DNA from: Bactericera cockerelli
Taxonomy: Eukaryota; Arthropoda; Insecta; Hemiptera; Triozidae
Reading direction: 5' to 3'
Assembly: GCA_024516035.1 (NCBI GenBank)
Contig: CM044961.1
Location: forward strand, 18,955,558 to 19,019,557
Length of the DNA stretch: 64,000 nt
Part shown: positions 11,761 through 24,038 of the stretch, in pieces
Layout: every line of letters starts with the position of its first letter
Numbering within the stretch: position 1 is the first letter of the stretch
Notes under the pieces: generated by a model
The model's database searches: none
Seen by the model: the letters and a program-made list of their open reading frames with translations, nothing else
Told to the model about the DNA's origin: nothing
Position numbers and translations under genes: made by a program

Positions 11761-12148
11761 TGCGGATTCCCGCTCAGTGTTTCGAGAGATTTCATGCGAG
11801 GCGGTATCCTTTGTGTTCGTGTTTCAAATTTAAAAAAATAAATTTTGTATAAAAATGTAATCAAAATTCATGTTATTTTTCTTGTTAATTTTAAACACAA
11901 TTAAGTTTTTCATTAATTAATATCGTTTTAAGTGATTTTCAAGTGAAGTACTGTGCGTTTTATTTCTTGATTCCAAAGGGGGTTTTTCGTTTGTTTTGTA
12001 TTTTATTGTTTGTTTTGATTTTTTATCATCACCATTTTTGAAGTGCATTTTGTGGGAAAATTATTAACCTAAACAATTCTTGTGCTTGGTCACTTGTTCA
12101 TTTCAACTGGAAGTATATCCGAAAGCTAGATAATGAGGAGAATAAGTG
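11750..12148 (+). promoter_or_regulatory. Candidate promoter and first exon ending in a GT donor
   Basis: AGGTGGCGTTGCGG at about 11753 resembles the fly CTCF core (AGGTGGCGC). GCTCAGTGTT at about 11774 contains an arthropod initiator-like TCAGT. A short ATG frame (MRRIS) starts at 12133 and runs into a strong donor, AAGTG|GTAAGT, with the exon ending at 12148 in phase 1. Local composition is less repetitive than either flank. This could be the first exon of a gene whose later exons include 29817-30031, or a 5'UTR exon of the SKP2-like gene. All of this is inference from short motifs. Confidence 0.3.
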
Positions 12149-12739
12149 GTAAGTCACTGTAGTAATTCTTGTTTTGCTCTTGTGTAAATGAAAATTCAAT
12201 ATACATACCTACCTTGTACAAAATGATTAAAGAAGTTGGAGCTAAATTCTGTCAGAAAGAATTCAATTCAGGAGAGACAAGACTGAGATGATAAATAATT
12301 ATTATACCAAAGGATTCCTTATTTAGAAGAACTCAAACTTAACATGTAAGTACCTACTCATATTTTTTATGTTTTATTATAATAGTAGCATATTAAATAA
12401 TTTCACTCTACTCAGTCAAAAGCATTGTGAAGCTAGTTTTGGGTTCACCTTTTCTCAACCATGCATCCTTTTAATTTTGTCTTACAAATATTTTATATTA
12501 AAAGGTTAAATTAATAAAATAAATCATTAACACAAGTTTCAACATAATCTTCCCCATTTAAACAATAGGTACCATCAAAAATATTGCAGAGGTATCACAA
12601 TAAGTTTTTAAATTTTGTCCTTAACAGCAGCCTTTGAAAATTCAGTTAGTAAGCTGATTTCCAAGTTGTTGAGAGTGGGAACTTTCAAGCATGAAGTTTT
12701 GAACTTGGCATCATGTTACTGGAAACTTCATTTATGTCC

Positions 12740-12820
12740 GGGTTGAGATGTGGCTGCTAGGTCCCTATTGCCATATACTAATGTACATGAGCAGGGACCT
12801 AGCAGCCACATCTTGACCCA
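12740..12820 (+). ncRNA. MicroRNA-precursor-like stem-loop
   Basis: Left arm 12740-12766 (GGGTTGAGATGTGGCTGCTA onward) pairs with right arm 12794-12820 (AGGGACCTAGCAGCCACATC onward). The only two differences become G:U wobbles in RNA, so the 27-bp stem is continuous. The loop is about 27 bases. Size and loop suit an animal pre-miRNA, but perfect arms are also typical of a small MITE. Without expression data this is a candidate only. Confidence 0.35.
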
Positions 12821-13370
12821 GCCCTCAGTGATGATTGTAAATGTGCACTATGATTGAAGAGTTAATCAAGATTGCAGCCTATTGTCTGAAAGGTGTAAGT
12901 TAGGATGCCACTTGTCAAGTTTGCACAGTTGATTCTCAGTCCAAAGCAATAAATAGCCAGAAGTATGTGTGCATTTGGCAATTTTGACTAAATAATTGCG
13001 TAGCTGAGAGCCCTATTTATACCAGTACCAATACACCCACTTAGAAACCTCATCACCTAACTTTTTGTTGGTGATAATTTTTATTGGTTTCTTCTCAGTT
13101 AATATCATTCCCTTTGTCTCACTTGAATGTAGTTTTGTTGCAAGTGATGAGACAGTGGGGCCATATTCATAAAAAGAAGCAAAAGTAATTGAAGTAATTG
13201 CTTCAGTCAGTAATAAAAAGTTTTGAGAGCAAAGTGATGACACAATGAGCCATATTCATAAAAAAAGCAAACATATAATTATTTACCTCCAACATTTGAA
13301 GTAATAGCTTTAGTCAATATTCATAAGTTTTCAGGGGAAAAGCATTTTGAAGCAAAAGCAAAAACTTTTC

Positions 13371-13560
13371 CTTGACGTTGTTCAACCTTATGGTTGAGGT
13401 TGGTTGGTTTTGGCACATTTTTTACGGCTGGAAGCCCTTCCTAATGCCAACAATTCTATTTCATTTAACGTCCTGGATTAGGATGGGGGGTTTAACCCTC
13501 CATTTGCTGGGAATTGTACCAGCTACCCATATTTATCTCACCCAGCCTGGGTAGGGCCAG
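13371..13560 (-). repeat. SINE-like repeat sharing a central module with the 5S-derived SINE
   Basis: On the minus strand it reads CCAGGCTGGGTGAGATAAAT, then AAATGGAGGGTTAAACCCCC, and ends with CCAACCAACCTCAACCATAA. The first two blocks resemble the tail of the 5S-derived SINEs at 20968 and 52806. The last block resembles fragments at 53935-54020 and 60605-60690. Confidence 0.55.
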
Positions 13561-16500
13561 AAAATGTATTTTTTAAAAATCTATTATATTATAAAAAAAA
13601 TAAATAGTAATAATAATAACCTAGGTAAATGTGGTTTCACAATGTAGGATGTATCTGTTTGTCATATCTGTCTCACTTCTGTCTGTAATTCTATATCCAT
13701 TTAAATAAATTAATAATATATATTGGTAGATATCCACCCCTTAGTTTTTAATTAATATGCAACCTACATATGAATATATGCAGTCATTTGTAATTGAGTT
13801 TGCCTGCCATAATTCATGTTATCTCTGGATCTCTATGTATGTTGCCCAGGTGTGTTCTGTTAGGTGAAGGCTACAATGGACAGTCAGAACAAATGAGGTC
13901 AGAGGTTGGAAAATTGACCTAAGAATATAAATAAGCCTTTAAAAATAATTTGTGACTGATGAACAGTATTATTCAAAGAGAGCATTCATGTTATGCATAA
14001 ACACAAATAAATATTTTGGAATATACTTACCTTCATAATTGTACACGATATCTTGTAAAGAGATTTTGTAGAAATGCTTACTGTCTAGATGTGTATTTTG
14101 CAGCCTCTACCTATTAATTTATTATTTCTACCATGGGTAGTTTATTTTAAAAATAGGAACATTGAAAGCATTAAACACGCCTGGTTGTCAAAATAGTTGT
14201 TCTCTATTAATATAATCATTTTTAATTTTTTGAGGTTATCAAGACTGAACCCTAACTGCTGAAGTTCACTGTTTATAAATTTACATTTATCCTTCACCTC
14301 TACATCCTTGTAAAATACCCTACTTATCTAATCTATATAAATTTGAATTATATGTATCCTCACTTTATTTGTGAAATACACAAATTGGAATCCATTCCCT
14401 CCCATTCTATTCCATTAGCATTCATATCATGTGCTAAACATATTAGTTGTGCCTTTCATCACATTACTGTAACAAATGTGCAGCTTGTTCATTTGTAATA
14501 GCATAGATTTTAGCTTCCCATTACCATTTGTAATGCTCTCTCTTTCTATCTCATAACCGTTGGTATCTTTGTCTCTCTCAGTCTATCTTATTACTACTTG
14601 TATCTTTCTCCGTCTGTCTCATTATCATGTGTATCATGTTCTTTCTATCTATTATATCTTCAGAGTTATGGGGTATGGTCAGAAAACCAGATAGCATCAT
14701 TTACATAATAGCATAAAACTAATGTGATGTTCTTAACCCCTGTGAAATGACATCTAGGATTCTTTAGCTCGGGAATAATGGATTTTCCCTAAATCCCCTA
14801 ACTTAGGGGAAAATCCATTAGGTTAGTTTTCCCCAGTCTCTAAATGTGATCTCCCTCAAAGACTTGGTATAACAAGTTATACTAACGTCTTTGGATCTCG
14901 CCTTCTTCTGTGAAAGTCCTATCTTCTATCCTCCCACTCTTTGTCTCACATTTTTCCTATTTCTTTAATTGTTTTTCTGGTGGATTATCCTAGGACACCT
15001 AGTTATAGGTGTTACTGTTCCATAGTGATGGATATAACCAGGCAACAGATGTACAATAATTGTACATAATTATAATACAAATATGATGTCTATTGTAAAT
15101 TGACAAAAGTCGAAGCACATTTTCCTTTTAACATATAGCTCCTGTATACACAAGAGAGGTACATCGTTCTAGTCTGATTTACCTAACATAAACTTACATA
15201 CCTACTTATGTACTAGATAACTATAAACATTCTACATTGTACTAGTTATCTTGATAGCTTGAGAGAGAGAGAGACAGAGTATGTAAATTTGTTCTCTATT
15301 ACCGAGGACAAAACTTCAGACTCAACAAATTCTCTCCCTTCTCTCTCTGTCTCTCAGATCTGGCATTGTTTAAAAGCTTTGTCCGTGTATAATTAGTGCC
15401 TTTATCATCAAGCTCCATGGGTCTGCAGTTCTTGTTCCATATTGTTCATTGGCTGCAAAGTTCACCAGCACTGTGATAGGTTTCGCCGATGGCACCAGGA
15501 GATATTGAGTACTAACAAAGGAGATTTTTTTTTTTTTTTTCCTTTTAAGAGCTTGAGTGCTTGACTAACATTTTGGATTAAATTAAGATTTAAAGTCAAA
15601 GTATCTTATCCACTTTCCCATTAAAAAGTTTTTATACATCACAGCCCATGGTGCACCAGCACATAAATTAATGGGAAGTAGGTACTGTGTGTCTTCGCAC
15701 ATAAGAAGAAAGTCATGTTAATCTTTTCTCAAGTTAGACACTCAATCAAAGTTCGTTAATCAAATAACTAGGTAAATAACTACCTAAGTACCTTTTTGAA
15801 ATGTTTGATGCCTTGACATTTTCAAGCCCTAGTTTACGTAGAGACAAATCATTTTGAATGTCTCGTCAATCTTTGATTATATCCAATTTTAACAAAGCAT
15901 CAATGTCAGAGATTTTGTCATAGTCTAGCAACCTTGTTCGTCAGTTATTTCTCACTTTATTTTCCGTTTCCATGGGTTCAGGATTGACAGGTCTTCTTAA
16001 CCCTCTGGATATCAGGAGAAATGTTCTTTCATAATCGATTCCAACTGAATCAGACTATAATACTGTCTGATTTTGCCAGACACAGAATACAAAAATGTAG
16101 GTAGCATAATAAATTTTGTTAAAAGAACTAGCTGTCTGCTAACGTTGCTCCTTGCCATTTTGCTCTACAATTCAAACAGGGAGGAAATCTGTAACAAAGA
16201 ACTACGTTTAGAATATTCTATAGTATTGATCTTTTAGAAAGAACTCAATCATTTTTCAAGGTTTTCTTCAAAAAACAATATTTTTAAGAAAATCCAAGAG
16301 ATAAAATTGAGTGAGGAATTAAAATTATCTTGCTGATCCAAAAAGCAGCTAGTTTTATGATCCAGGAAAATGTGATAGTAATTATATTAAAATATTAGTA
16401 CCCAACTAGCACTAAGATACTAGATCAACTTAAACTCAGCACATTTTTGAAATATTTCTTGTTCCGTAAAGGAATTTCTTGTTCCACTTATCAGAATAGG

Positions 16501-17179
16501 TTCTGCACAATCATGAGAATGGCATGTGATTCAAACAAACCAATGGGCTACTATCTGATAAGTTTCTAGAATGAATGACTCAGTTGTTGTGATGAGAGAA
16601 TTTTACAAAAATCCTAAGTCACATATCCGTACAGGTATCTGTGTATCTCTCTGTCTTTATATCTCTAGCCTAGCACACTCAGCATTTAAGAATCCCACAA
16701 TTACTAAGAATCATCCTTTTTGTGAGCAAGGGAACATTGGATCGCTTCGTGTGGCCATGTCTTGTATGGAAACGAAATTTGGAAATACGTATAGTGTTGC
16801 TGCTCTTGTTAAAGTTCCCCGGTAAAGAGTTTGAGTATGCACTCATATTAAAGAAAATCTTTATTGCTTTCAGTTCAAAGATTTTCTAAACCAAGGAAGA
16901 CCAAAACTGTCAAACGATTTCCTAATTATCTAGCCTACGATGTTGAATAAAATTACTTTGATCCAACGATCTCAGCAACACGATCCGATAGCTCTTCAAT
17001 AAAACCCATCTTGTCGATTTGTAGAATAGCAACGGGAGGGCAGAAGCAAAGTTCTGAGCCCGGCACATTTGTTTGCCTTACTAGCTTACTACACAGCAGC
17101 TCCCGTGTATGCAGACACATTTCCCTTTAGTGGCATCTCTTCCGTTCGTGTCTAAGCTTATCATAAGGTTAATTTCCAA

Positions 17180-17660
17180 CCCCCTTTCCTCAGCGCCTGT
17201 TTTATTTTCCCTACCTTTTTCACCACCATTTTGCTGCTCTGTCTCCTTTCCCTTTCTTTATCCTCCTTGGATATTTCCCCACATCTCTTCTTCTCTGAAC
17301 ATTCCTCCACTCTCTGTACCCACCTTGAGTATTTCCCCACTTTTCTGTATCTACCCTGCCTCCACTGCCAATAGTGCCCTTTTGTATACCCTCCTCGAGT
17401 ACATTCCTACCACTCTTTGCTGAAGCCTCCATTTTTCTCCCACTTTCTCTACCCATCTTGAATATTTCCCTACCTCTCTTGTCTCTACTCTCCTGTGTTC
17501 GCCCCCCTCCCCCTATCTCCTTGAATAATCCCTCTACCTCCTGGAATCTCTCCCCACCTCTCCTTATTCTCCAGAGATCCATCCCAAGATTTTCTTCCAC
17601 CTCTAACCATACATTTTACCACCTTGTTTTTCTTCTGTGTGTATTTTTTTCTTTACATAT
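17180..17660. repeat. Pyrimidine-rich low-complexity tract
   Basis: The + strand is dominated by C and T (TCTCC, CCTCC, TTTCC words) for about 480 bases. Open frames on both strands here are composition artefacts. Confidence 0.8.
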
Positions 17661-17994
17661 TCCCTCTATTTTTTGATACGTATTTTGAAGGATAACCATG
17701 TAACCTCAACAAGAGAAACGTTTTATTGGAATAATATTTACAGAGAGCTTGTGTTTTACAACTCAGACGGCACAGAAGCAATTTAATGCCTTTGTTACAG
17801 GTTCTTCTGTAGTAGGTACCAAATAGTATTCTGTAATGTAAGAGATTTTCTTATTATTTAACAGTCTGTATTTATAAACAAAATATGGCTCTTGAGTCAT
17901 ATTTTGTTCTAATCAGTTCTAATGAACTCATTAAAAAAGACATAATTAGTTTTAATAGTCAATTTTTAATTCATAAATACCTACAGTTAGACAT

Positions 17995-18748
17995 ATTTGA
18001 TGTCTCATGTTTCATCATTTTACCTAATCATGGTCTAATCTCTGTCTGCACTTAGTTGTAGTAATTAGGCTCATGCTTTAACAAATTAAGACATTCTTCA
18101 TCTAATTATCTATTTATGAATTTCACGACCATTATTCATTTGGATTTGGTTAATTTAAGAAAACGAATAGCATGAGATTTTTAAACGGTCTTGTTTTTCG
18201 AGATAGTCTTTTTGAATGGCACTTTCACAATAACCCTTACTTACCTAAATTTAGTGCACCTAGGCACTCACTCCTCATCCTGTGTCTTTCATTATCAATG
18301 ACTCGAACCCAGCTTTTACATTACCCAAATCTTTCACAAGGATCATGGCAGTCGTTAGAGATTGCATCTTTCATATTTAATAGGACTATTACTTTAAAAA
18401 GAATAATTGTTTTAAGTCATTTATCAAACTCAGTGACATATTTGATGTCTCAATTTCATCATTACTATCTGGTTAATGTCTGCACTTTCTAAATTCTCAT
18501 CTAATTTTCCTACATTATGATTTCAGACCTTTTCATGATTTTCATTTAACATAGCATGGAAACGGTCTTGTTTTTCGAGATGTCTTTTGATGGCACTTCA
18601 CAATAACCCTTTCTTACCTAAATTTCAGTGACCTAGGCGCACTGACATCCTCTTCCTGTGTCTTTCATTATCAATGACTCGAACCATTTTTACATTACCC
18701 AATCTTTCAAGGATTCATGCAAGTCGCTAGAGTTGTCATCTTTCCATA
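17995..18748. repeat. Imperfect direct duplication, about 375-bp unit
   Basis: Blocks at 17999-18372 and 18441-18748 align in order: TGATGTCTCA, then ACGGTCTTGTTTTTCGAGAT, the shared TCATTATCAATGACTCGAAC, and a final CATCTTTC. The second copy is shorter mainly through many 1-2 base losses. It abuts the 30-bp minisatellite. Confidence 0.75.
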
Positions 18749-19118
18749 CCTAGAGATGGACATTTTTTTAATTTAATACCTAGAGATGGACATCTTTCCA
18801 ATTTCATACTTACAGATGGACACCTTTCCAATTCCACATCTAGATATGGACATCTTTTCAATTCCATACCTAGATATGGACATCTTTTCAATTCCATACC
18901 TAGATATGGACCATCTTTCCAATTTCCATACCTAGATATGGACATCTTTCCAATTTCATACTTACAGATGGACATATTTCCAATTCCACTCTAGATATGG
19001 ACATCTTTCCAATTCCACATCTAGATATGGACATCTTTCCAATTCCACATCTAGATATGGACATCTTTCAATTCCACATCTAGATATGACATCTTTCCAA
19101 TTCCATACCTAGAGATGG
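18743..19118. repeat. Minisatellite, about 30-bp unit, 12-13 copies
   Basis: The unit reads roughly CCTAGATATGGACATCTTTC followed by CAATTCCATA. Copies differ by substitutions (ACATCTAG, CTTACAGATG) and single-base indels. A 79-codon minus-strand frame (repeating MELKRCPYLG) is a by-product of the 30-bp period. Confidence 0.9.
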
Positions 19119-19461
19119 ACATTTTTCCTCGAGTTAGTCTATGGCCATGTTTCCGTTTGAGAGTCCTAACACACTCCTAACGAACACGACATAATCTCAC
19201 TCAGTGGAGTCAACTTACTAATGCACTTATCACTTGTGTTATTTAGAAAGCTCTATTTTGCTATTAGTCTCCCCCGCCCCCTCCTCATGAACAATGGAAT
19301 AGGTAGGATGAAGAGGACAAACACCAACATAAAACGGGATAGAAAACCAGGACACCGGTGTAATAATAATAATCCGGGATAAAAGAAAGAAGTGCATTTT
19401 GTCCTTTCTTCCTCTATTATTATCCTCATTTTACTGTCCCTCCCTCTCACTCTTTTTGCTC

Positions 19462-19469
19462 TTTCCTCC

Positions 19470-19541
<72 letters not shown>

Positions 19542-19546
19542 CTCTT
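19462..19546. repeat. (CT)n microsatellite
   Basis: About 85 bases of nearly pure CT dinucleotides, with TTCT interruptions. Confidence 0.95.
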
Positions 19547-19792
19547 GTCCTTTAGAATTAGAACAGAAAAAGGTTGTCTAAAGGAATAAGGACTCCCTAC
19601 CATCCTATACCTACAGGGTAAGCACTAAGCATGCAAAGCATTGTTGAACATGTAAATTTCCTTCGTTCCAAATCTTATCCGAAGGCATGTCTCATAAAAG
19701 AGTATTGGCTTTTTGTTTATTATAACATTTGTCTTTAGAAGACATCTCGCATAAATGGTGTTAACTCTTTGTCACACAACATTTTTTTTTTT

Positions 19793-19941
19793 AAAGATGA
19801 GTGTTTCACACCTTCTTCATTTCCTAGCTATGGAACAGGAGCTACTGTAGACGCTTGTGGTCTGTGTTGTAGCCTGCCCATCCCGTAGAATGCCTCCCTT
19901 CTGATGGGCGAGAAGTGACACAATACTTCCCATTTGTTTCT
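19793..19941 (-). repeat. SINE family D, 3' part, copy 2
   Basis: The reverse complement matches 55690-55847: AAATGGGAAGTATTGTGTCA, CACAAGCGTCTACAG and the terminal GAAACACTCATCTTT with a T/A run. The tRNA-like head is absent, so the copy is 5'-truncated as expected for retroposition. Confidence 0.8.
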
Positions 19942-20878
19942 GGTTTTCTATTTTGGAACCAAATTCGTATCCTTTTCTATACTTATTGAGAGACACAGTT
20001 CATAGAGACACAGTTCATACCTATTTTGAAATTAGATATACAAAATGACAATTGTTGAGATCATAAGCCTGCAATGAGAAACGGTAGATTGGGTGGAAAT
20101 AAAGCAGCTGATCTGGACACAAAATTACTTTGAGCAACAATCGAGCAAACGACTCTTGAATTTGTTGTTAGGAGCGATAATATCGGCTACCAGATACGAG
20201 GATTTGGAGGTTTTCAAAATAATGGAGTCATTTTGTGTGAAACACCCTGTAGAACACGATGTAATTCTCTTTTGTATTATGAGGCACCCAGGATGGGGTA
20301 AGTTCCCGTGCGGGGGAGAAACCTCCTATAAGGTTAATACATAACAATCTGGGCGAGCTTCTTTTGATGCAGTTGCCCCCCTCTCTGGCGTCCAGAGGAA
20401 GTGGGGGGAACATAAATTACTACTTAGTCAGGATACATACTCTGTTCCTACCTTTGTCGAGCTTTTTCTTGGCATTTGCAAATGTCTTGTGCAGTTAACT
20501 GCATTGAGGATTGAGGTTAGACTTATGCGAAGATATATATCTGTGTAAGATGTTTCTCATATACGTATGTATAATGCGTATAATGACTAAGACTTGCGGT
20601 AGACAAAGGATTTCGTGTTCTGACCAGCTGGGCCATCTCAGTTTTTCCCCTCCGACTTCTATCTAGATCTGCTAGATAGAATGTGATTTACCTTATTCTA
20701 AAATATTAATTTTTTCTTCTTATTGTTCAGATGAAAGTGAAGACCAGTGTGGAAATCGAGGTTTTTCCCCTAACGGATTATACGCAATATAAAATGGTTA
20801 ATTATTCATGAGTTGCATTAAAATCTGAATCATGAGTGGCACAGTTTCTCAAACTCATCTTACTAAATTTTTGTACTT

Positions 20879-20928
20879 GAGACTCGAACCTCCAGGTTAC
20901 AAGTCCGCCGTCTTATCGATCCAGATAT
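20879..20928 (-). repeat. SINE family C head fragment
   Basis: Reverse complement of the family C head: GATCGATAAGACGGCGGACT, then TGTAACCTGGAGGTTCGAGT. It is not joined to the family C tail. Confidence 0.65.
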
Positions 20929-20967
20929 CGTTGATTATCGTTGAATATACCTTACCTACATAACTTT

Positions 20968-21218
20968 TTTTTATGTGGGGTTTAACGTCGCTTTCAACTG
21001 CCATGGTCATATCACGACGGGGGTTTTACCTTCCATTCGCAGGAAACTCACAAACCTGCTACTCACATTGACCTCACCCAGCTGAATGGGGCCGGGAAAA
21101 GCCAGCGTCACGAGAATTAGAATTTGAATGGTCACCATCCAAGTCTTAACCTCGCTGGATGTCGCTTAACTTCGGTGTTCTGAAGGAACCGGTGTATTCA
21201 ACATGCCATCGACGCTGG
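20968..21218 (-). mobile_element. SINE with a 5S rRNA-derived head, copy 1, with 12-bp target duplication
   Basis: On the minus strand the element starts CCAGCGTCGATGGCATGTTG and continues through AATACACCGGTT, ACACCGAAGTTAAGCGACAT and GTTAAGACTTGGATGGTGAC. This follows the order of animal 5S rRNA (GTTGAATACACCGGTTCTC, CACCGAAGTTAAGC, TTAGTACTTGGATGGGTGAC). A non-5S body with GGCTGGGTGAGGTCAATGTG-type sequence and a tail AGCGACGTTAAACCCCAC plus a poly(A) follow. CTACATAACTTT lies at 20956-20967 and 21219-21230, so it integrated by retroposition. This fits the SINE3 class. The 5S promoter elements are internal, so Pol III transcription is plausible. Confidence 0.85.
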
Positions 21219-22680
21219 CTACATAACTTTATCTAGTAGCTGTTTCATTATTTACTGCAATTAATGTTTCGAATTTTGTAGTAGTTTTAATTCGTCTCCT
21301 TTTGCATTGACAGAATTTTGTTCTTTTCTTTGGCTGAGTGAATAACCCAGTTACACTCTGAAATTTCTGATACAAATAGAGCACTACTTTAAGCAAGCTG
21401 ATCTCAGATCATTTTGGAACTTGGTCCATCTAGTAATCATGAGACTGCGGTTTATGTGGTCTGAATTGTGACGCAATGATTCAGTAAAGTAAAGACGTTA
21501 TTTATGTACTTTAAGGAATAATTTGTACTCTGTTTCAGTAAGAAATAGAAGAAAACCTAGATTCTTAAAAAGCTAGATTCTTCATTTGAATCTAAGTAAA
21601 CACGGGAAGAGACCTCTCGTCTGTATTGAGCCATCGGGTATGATCCGTCTTAAACTTAAGTAATCATTCTAATCGCTTTAAAAGAGCTTAATTTTACAAC
21701 AAATTGACGTGTCAAAGTTTTAATCTGTTTCCTTGAAGTTGTGTCACGTATCCTCACATTTGTTGACCTACAGACACAGCGGAACTATTGCCTAGCGAGG
21801 TCAATGTATGTAAATGAAATGTGACTTTAAATGTGTACAAATCTGACTGGCTTTTTATAAACTTGAAAAGATTTGTTTGAGGTAAACTTTTTTCTATCTC
21901 TTGTTGATGCTAGTGTTGCTGGAGTTCCTCAATCATCCTACCAACAGTACCAAGGCAATCTTGTTCCATTATTTGCGGCGTCCCTGTATAATTTATACCA
22001 TATTATTAACTGGTTCTCAGTTAAACTTCCTATTCAATAGGTAGAGTGTTACTAAAATATGCCACCAATGCCGTCATCCTCTATGATCAAGAACTGAACA
22101 AAAATTCTTGGTCCATAGATTGGTCACTGTTCGGGATATTTGGTTTTGATAATAATGGTCTGATTAATTTTACTGTTCCCCAGTTATCAAGTGTTGTCAA
22201 AAGCCTGAATTCAGAAAATGGGAGATCCCATGAATCATGTCATTGACATGCGATACTAAATAACTGAATCCCCTCTTTTTAAGAGTACTGATATCAAGCT
22301 GCAAACCTCGTATGAATTGCCATTAGAAAAAAAGAAGGTAGGGGGAGACATTCTCAGCGATGACGCAATCTCTGTGGCTGAAATTCGATCTCAATCGAAT
22401 CAGTTGTGCTTAATTCAAACGCGACCATTGTTCAGTACGTTGGAGCGCTGATTATATGAAACAGAATACCAACATTGAAACCTATTGAACGAGTAGCGGG
22501 GACATTGATCATTATGCTGGTATCGTCATAGCCGTGATTATGAGACGTCTTGTTTAATGGTTATCCTCAACGTATTGTTAATGAAGAGGACTCAATAGAC
22601 TTGTCACACATGTCCATGATGTCCTGGGCCTTGTAGATACGCCTGTCACTAGTTCAGGGACAGAATGATATCAGGACAGT

Positions 22681-22751
22681 CCAGTGTTGATAATGCAAGC
22701 ACAGCCAGTGTTGATAATGCAAGCACAGCCAGTGTTGATAGTGCAAGCGCC
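22681..22751. repeat. Three 24-bp tandem units
   Basis: The unit CCAGTGTTGATAATGCAAGC plus ACAG occurs at 22681, 22705 and 22729; the third is slightly changed. The frame (SVDNASTA) is open but nothing around it suggests a gene. Confidence 0.9.
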
Positions 22752-23430
22752 TTTAGTATTGACTTGGTATGGTGGACATGGTGGTACATGACTCATGAGT
22801 CATCTCCGAGGAGTATGCTGTCTCTACGAGTTGCACCTAATAGAAATAACTGGGACTTTTCTTTATTCATGTACCAGATTGTACCTGTGAGGTGAAATAA
22901 TATAGAAGCTGTTTTAGGACCTCTAGGTTACTTGTTCGACTTTTGTCATAGGGTCTCTGAAATGTCTCTGGAAAATAATTTTCAATCGCATTTGAAATTT
23001 TTTACTTTGACATACCTTACTCGTTTGTACAGTCAATGAATAGTTAAGGCATTTCAATGGAGTCATCAACATTATTTCCAACCTGCGCATGCCTTATTGG
23101 TTTGAAAAGAAGAGCCCAAGTCGTTTACAAAGTCTCAAAAAAAAAAAAAAAAATCATTTTGAGTTTTTCCCAAAATTTCAAGAAGCTTTTTTGAGGTGTC
23201 ATCAGCCTTTTTCTTGCTCTACGAGAAGGAACTCTTATCTACACCAACTTCGAACATTCCTGAACCATTTCTTTCACCGGTTCGACCGTCATTAACGTAA
23301 TCCTTGATCTGACCCTTAATCTGTTCTGCTCTGGACTCCTCGTATTGTGTTACACAACCTGATACATTCCATCGAGCTGAGTCTTACTGTTATGATTGCT
23401 AGCTATTCCTTATTTCAATAAAGCAGAGGA

Positions 23431-23486
23431 GTGTGTGTGTGCGTGTGTGTGTGTATGTGTGTGTGTATGTGTGTGTGTATGTGTGT

Positions 23487-23519
<33 letters not shown>

Positions 23520-23525
23520 AGTGAG
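23431..23525. repeat. (GT)n microsatellite with GTAT interruptions
   Basis: About 95 bases of GT repeats, interrupted every 16 bases or so by GTAT, then GAGAGA. Confidence 0.95.
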
Positions 23526-23754
23526 AGAGAGAGACTGAAGTGCGTTCCTTGTTTACTTTGATAAAAAGAAGCGAAACAGAACAGAGATGATTATAGACTG
23601 ACCCAGGCAAATAGAGATAGAAGATGGGGCGAACCAGGGAGACAGAGAGAGACGGAAGACACTCATCTCTCGTCATGTGTGAGAAATGACCTTACACTCG
23701 GATGAACTCGCTCTATTTTATTAGAAGGAATAATAATCATTATGCTTCGTCCAA

Positions 23755-23880
23755 CGGTACAGGGCGTCGAGAAAGTTGACGAGTTTTGTAAGGATGTGTG
23801 AGGAAGAAAAATCTACACGGTACAGGGCGTCGAGAAAGTTGACGAGATTTGTAAGGATGTGTGAGGAAGAAAAATCTACA
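23755..23880. repeat. Exact-length tandem duplication of 63 bp
   Basis: Units 23755-23817 and 23818-23880 both begin CGGTACAGGGCGTCGAGAAA and end GAAGAAAAATCTACA. They differ by one visible T-to-A change, so the duplication is recent. Confidence 0.9.
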
Positions 23881-24038
23881 GCATGTTTGAAAAGTTGTTG
23901 AAACCGGGGATTACTTACTTTTTTGAAGTTGGACATAGAAGGAGTGTAGGTTGGAAATGGAAGAAGTGCAAGACGTAGAGGCATTAAATTTGCTAGGTGT
24001 ACATGTACTATCCTTTCACCATTGTTATATGCATCTAA

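Larger units (their letters stand above)
12149..17990. other. Non-coding, intron-like stretch
   Basis: No convincing gene is present. It holds the stem-loop at 12740-12820, a SINE-related repeat at 13371-13560, a small inverted repeat at 14777-14819 (AATGGATTTTCCC and its complement), a poly(T) run at about 15525-15540, and a pyrimidine-rich tract from about 17180 to 17660. A motif near 13160 (GCCATATTCATAAAA) recurs near 13250, perhaps a decayed MITE. Confidence 0.5.
21231..24038. other. Non-coding; small tandem repeats only
   Basis: No gene is supportable. It contains the 24-bp repeat at 22681, the GT microsatellite at about 23430, the 63-bp duplication at 23755-23880 and a poly(A) run near 23136. 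Confidence 0.5.

Noticed and set aside
17109..17676. Overlapping frames of 100-126 codons on both strands
   Set aside because: Product of the pyrimidine-rich tract.
18736..18975. 79-codon repeat protein
   Set aside because: It translates a 30-bp minisatellite with indels; the frame is lost on both sides.
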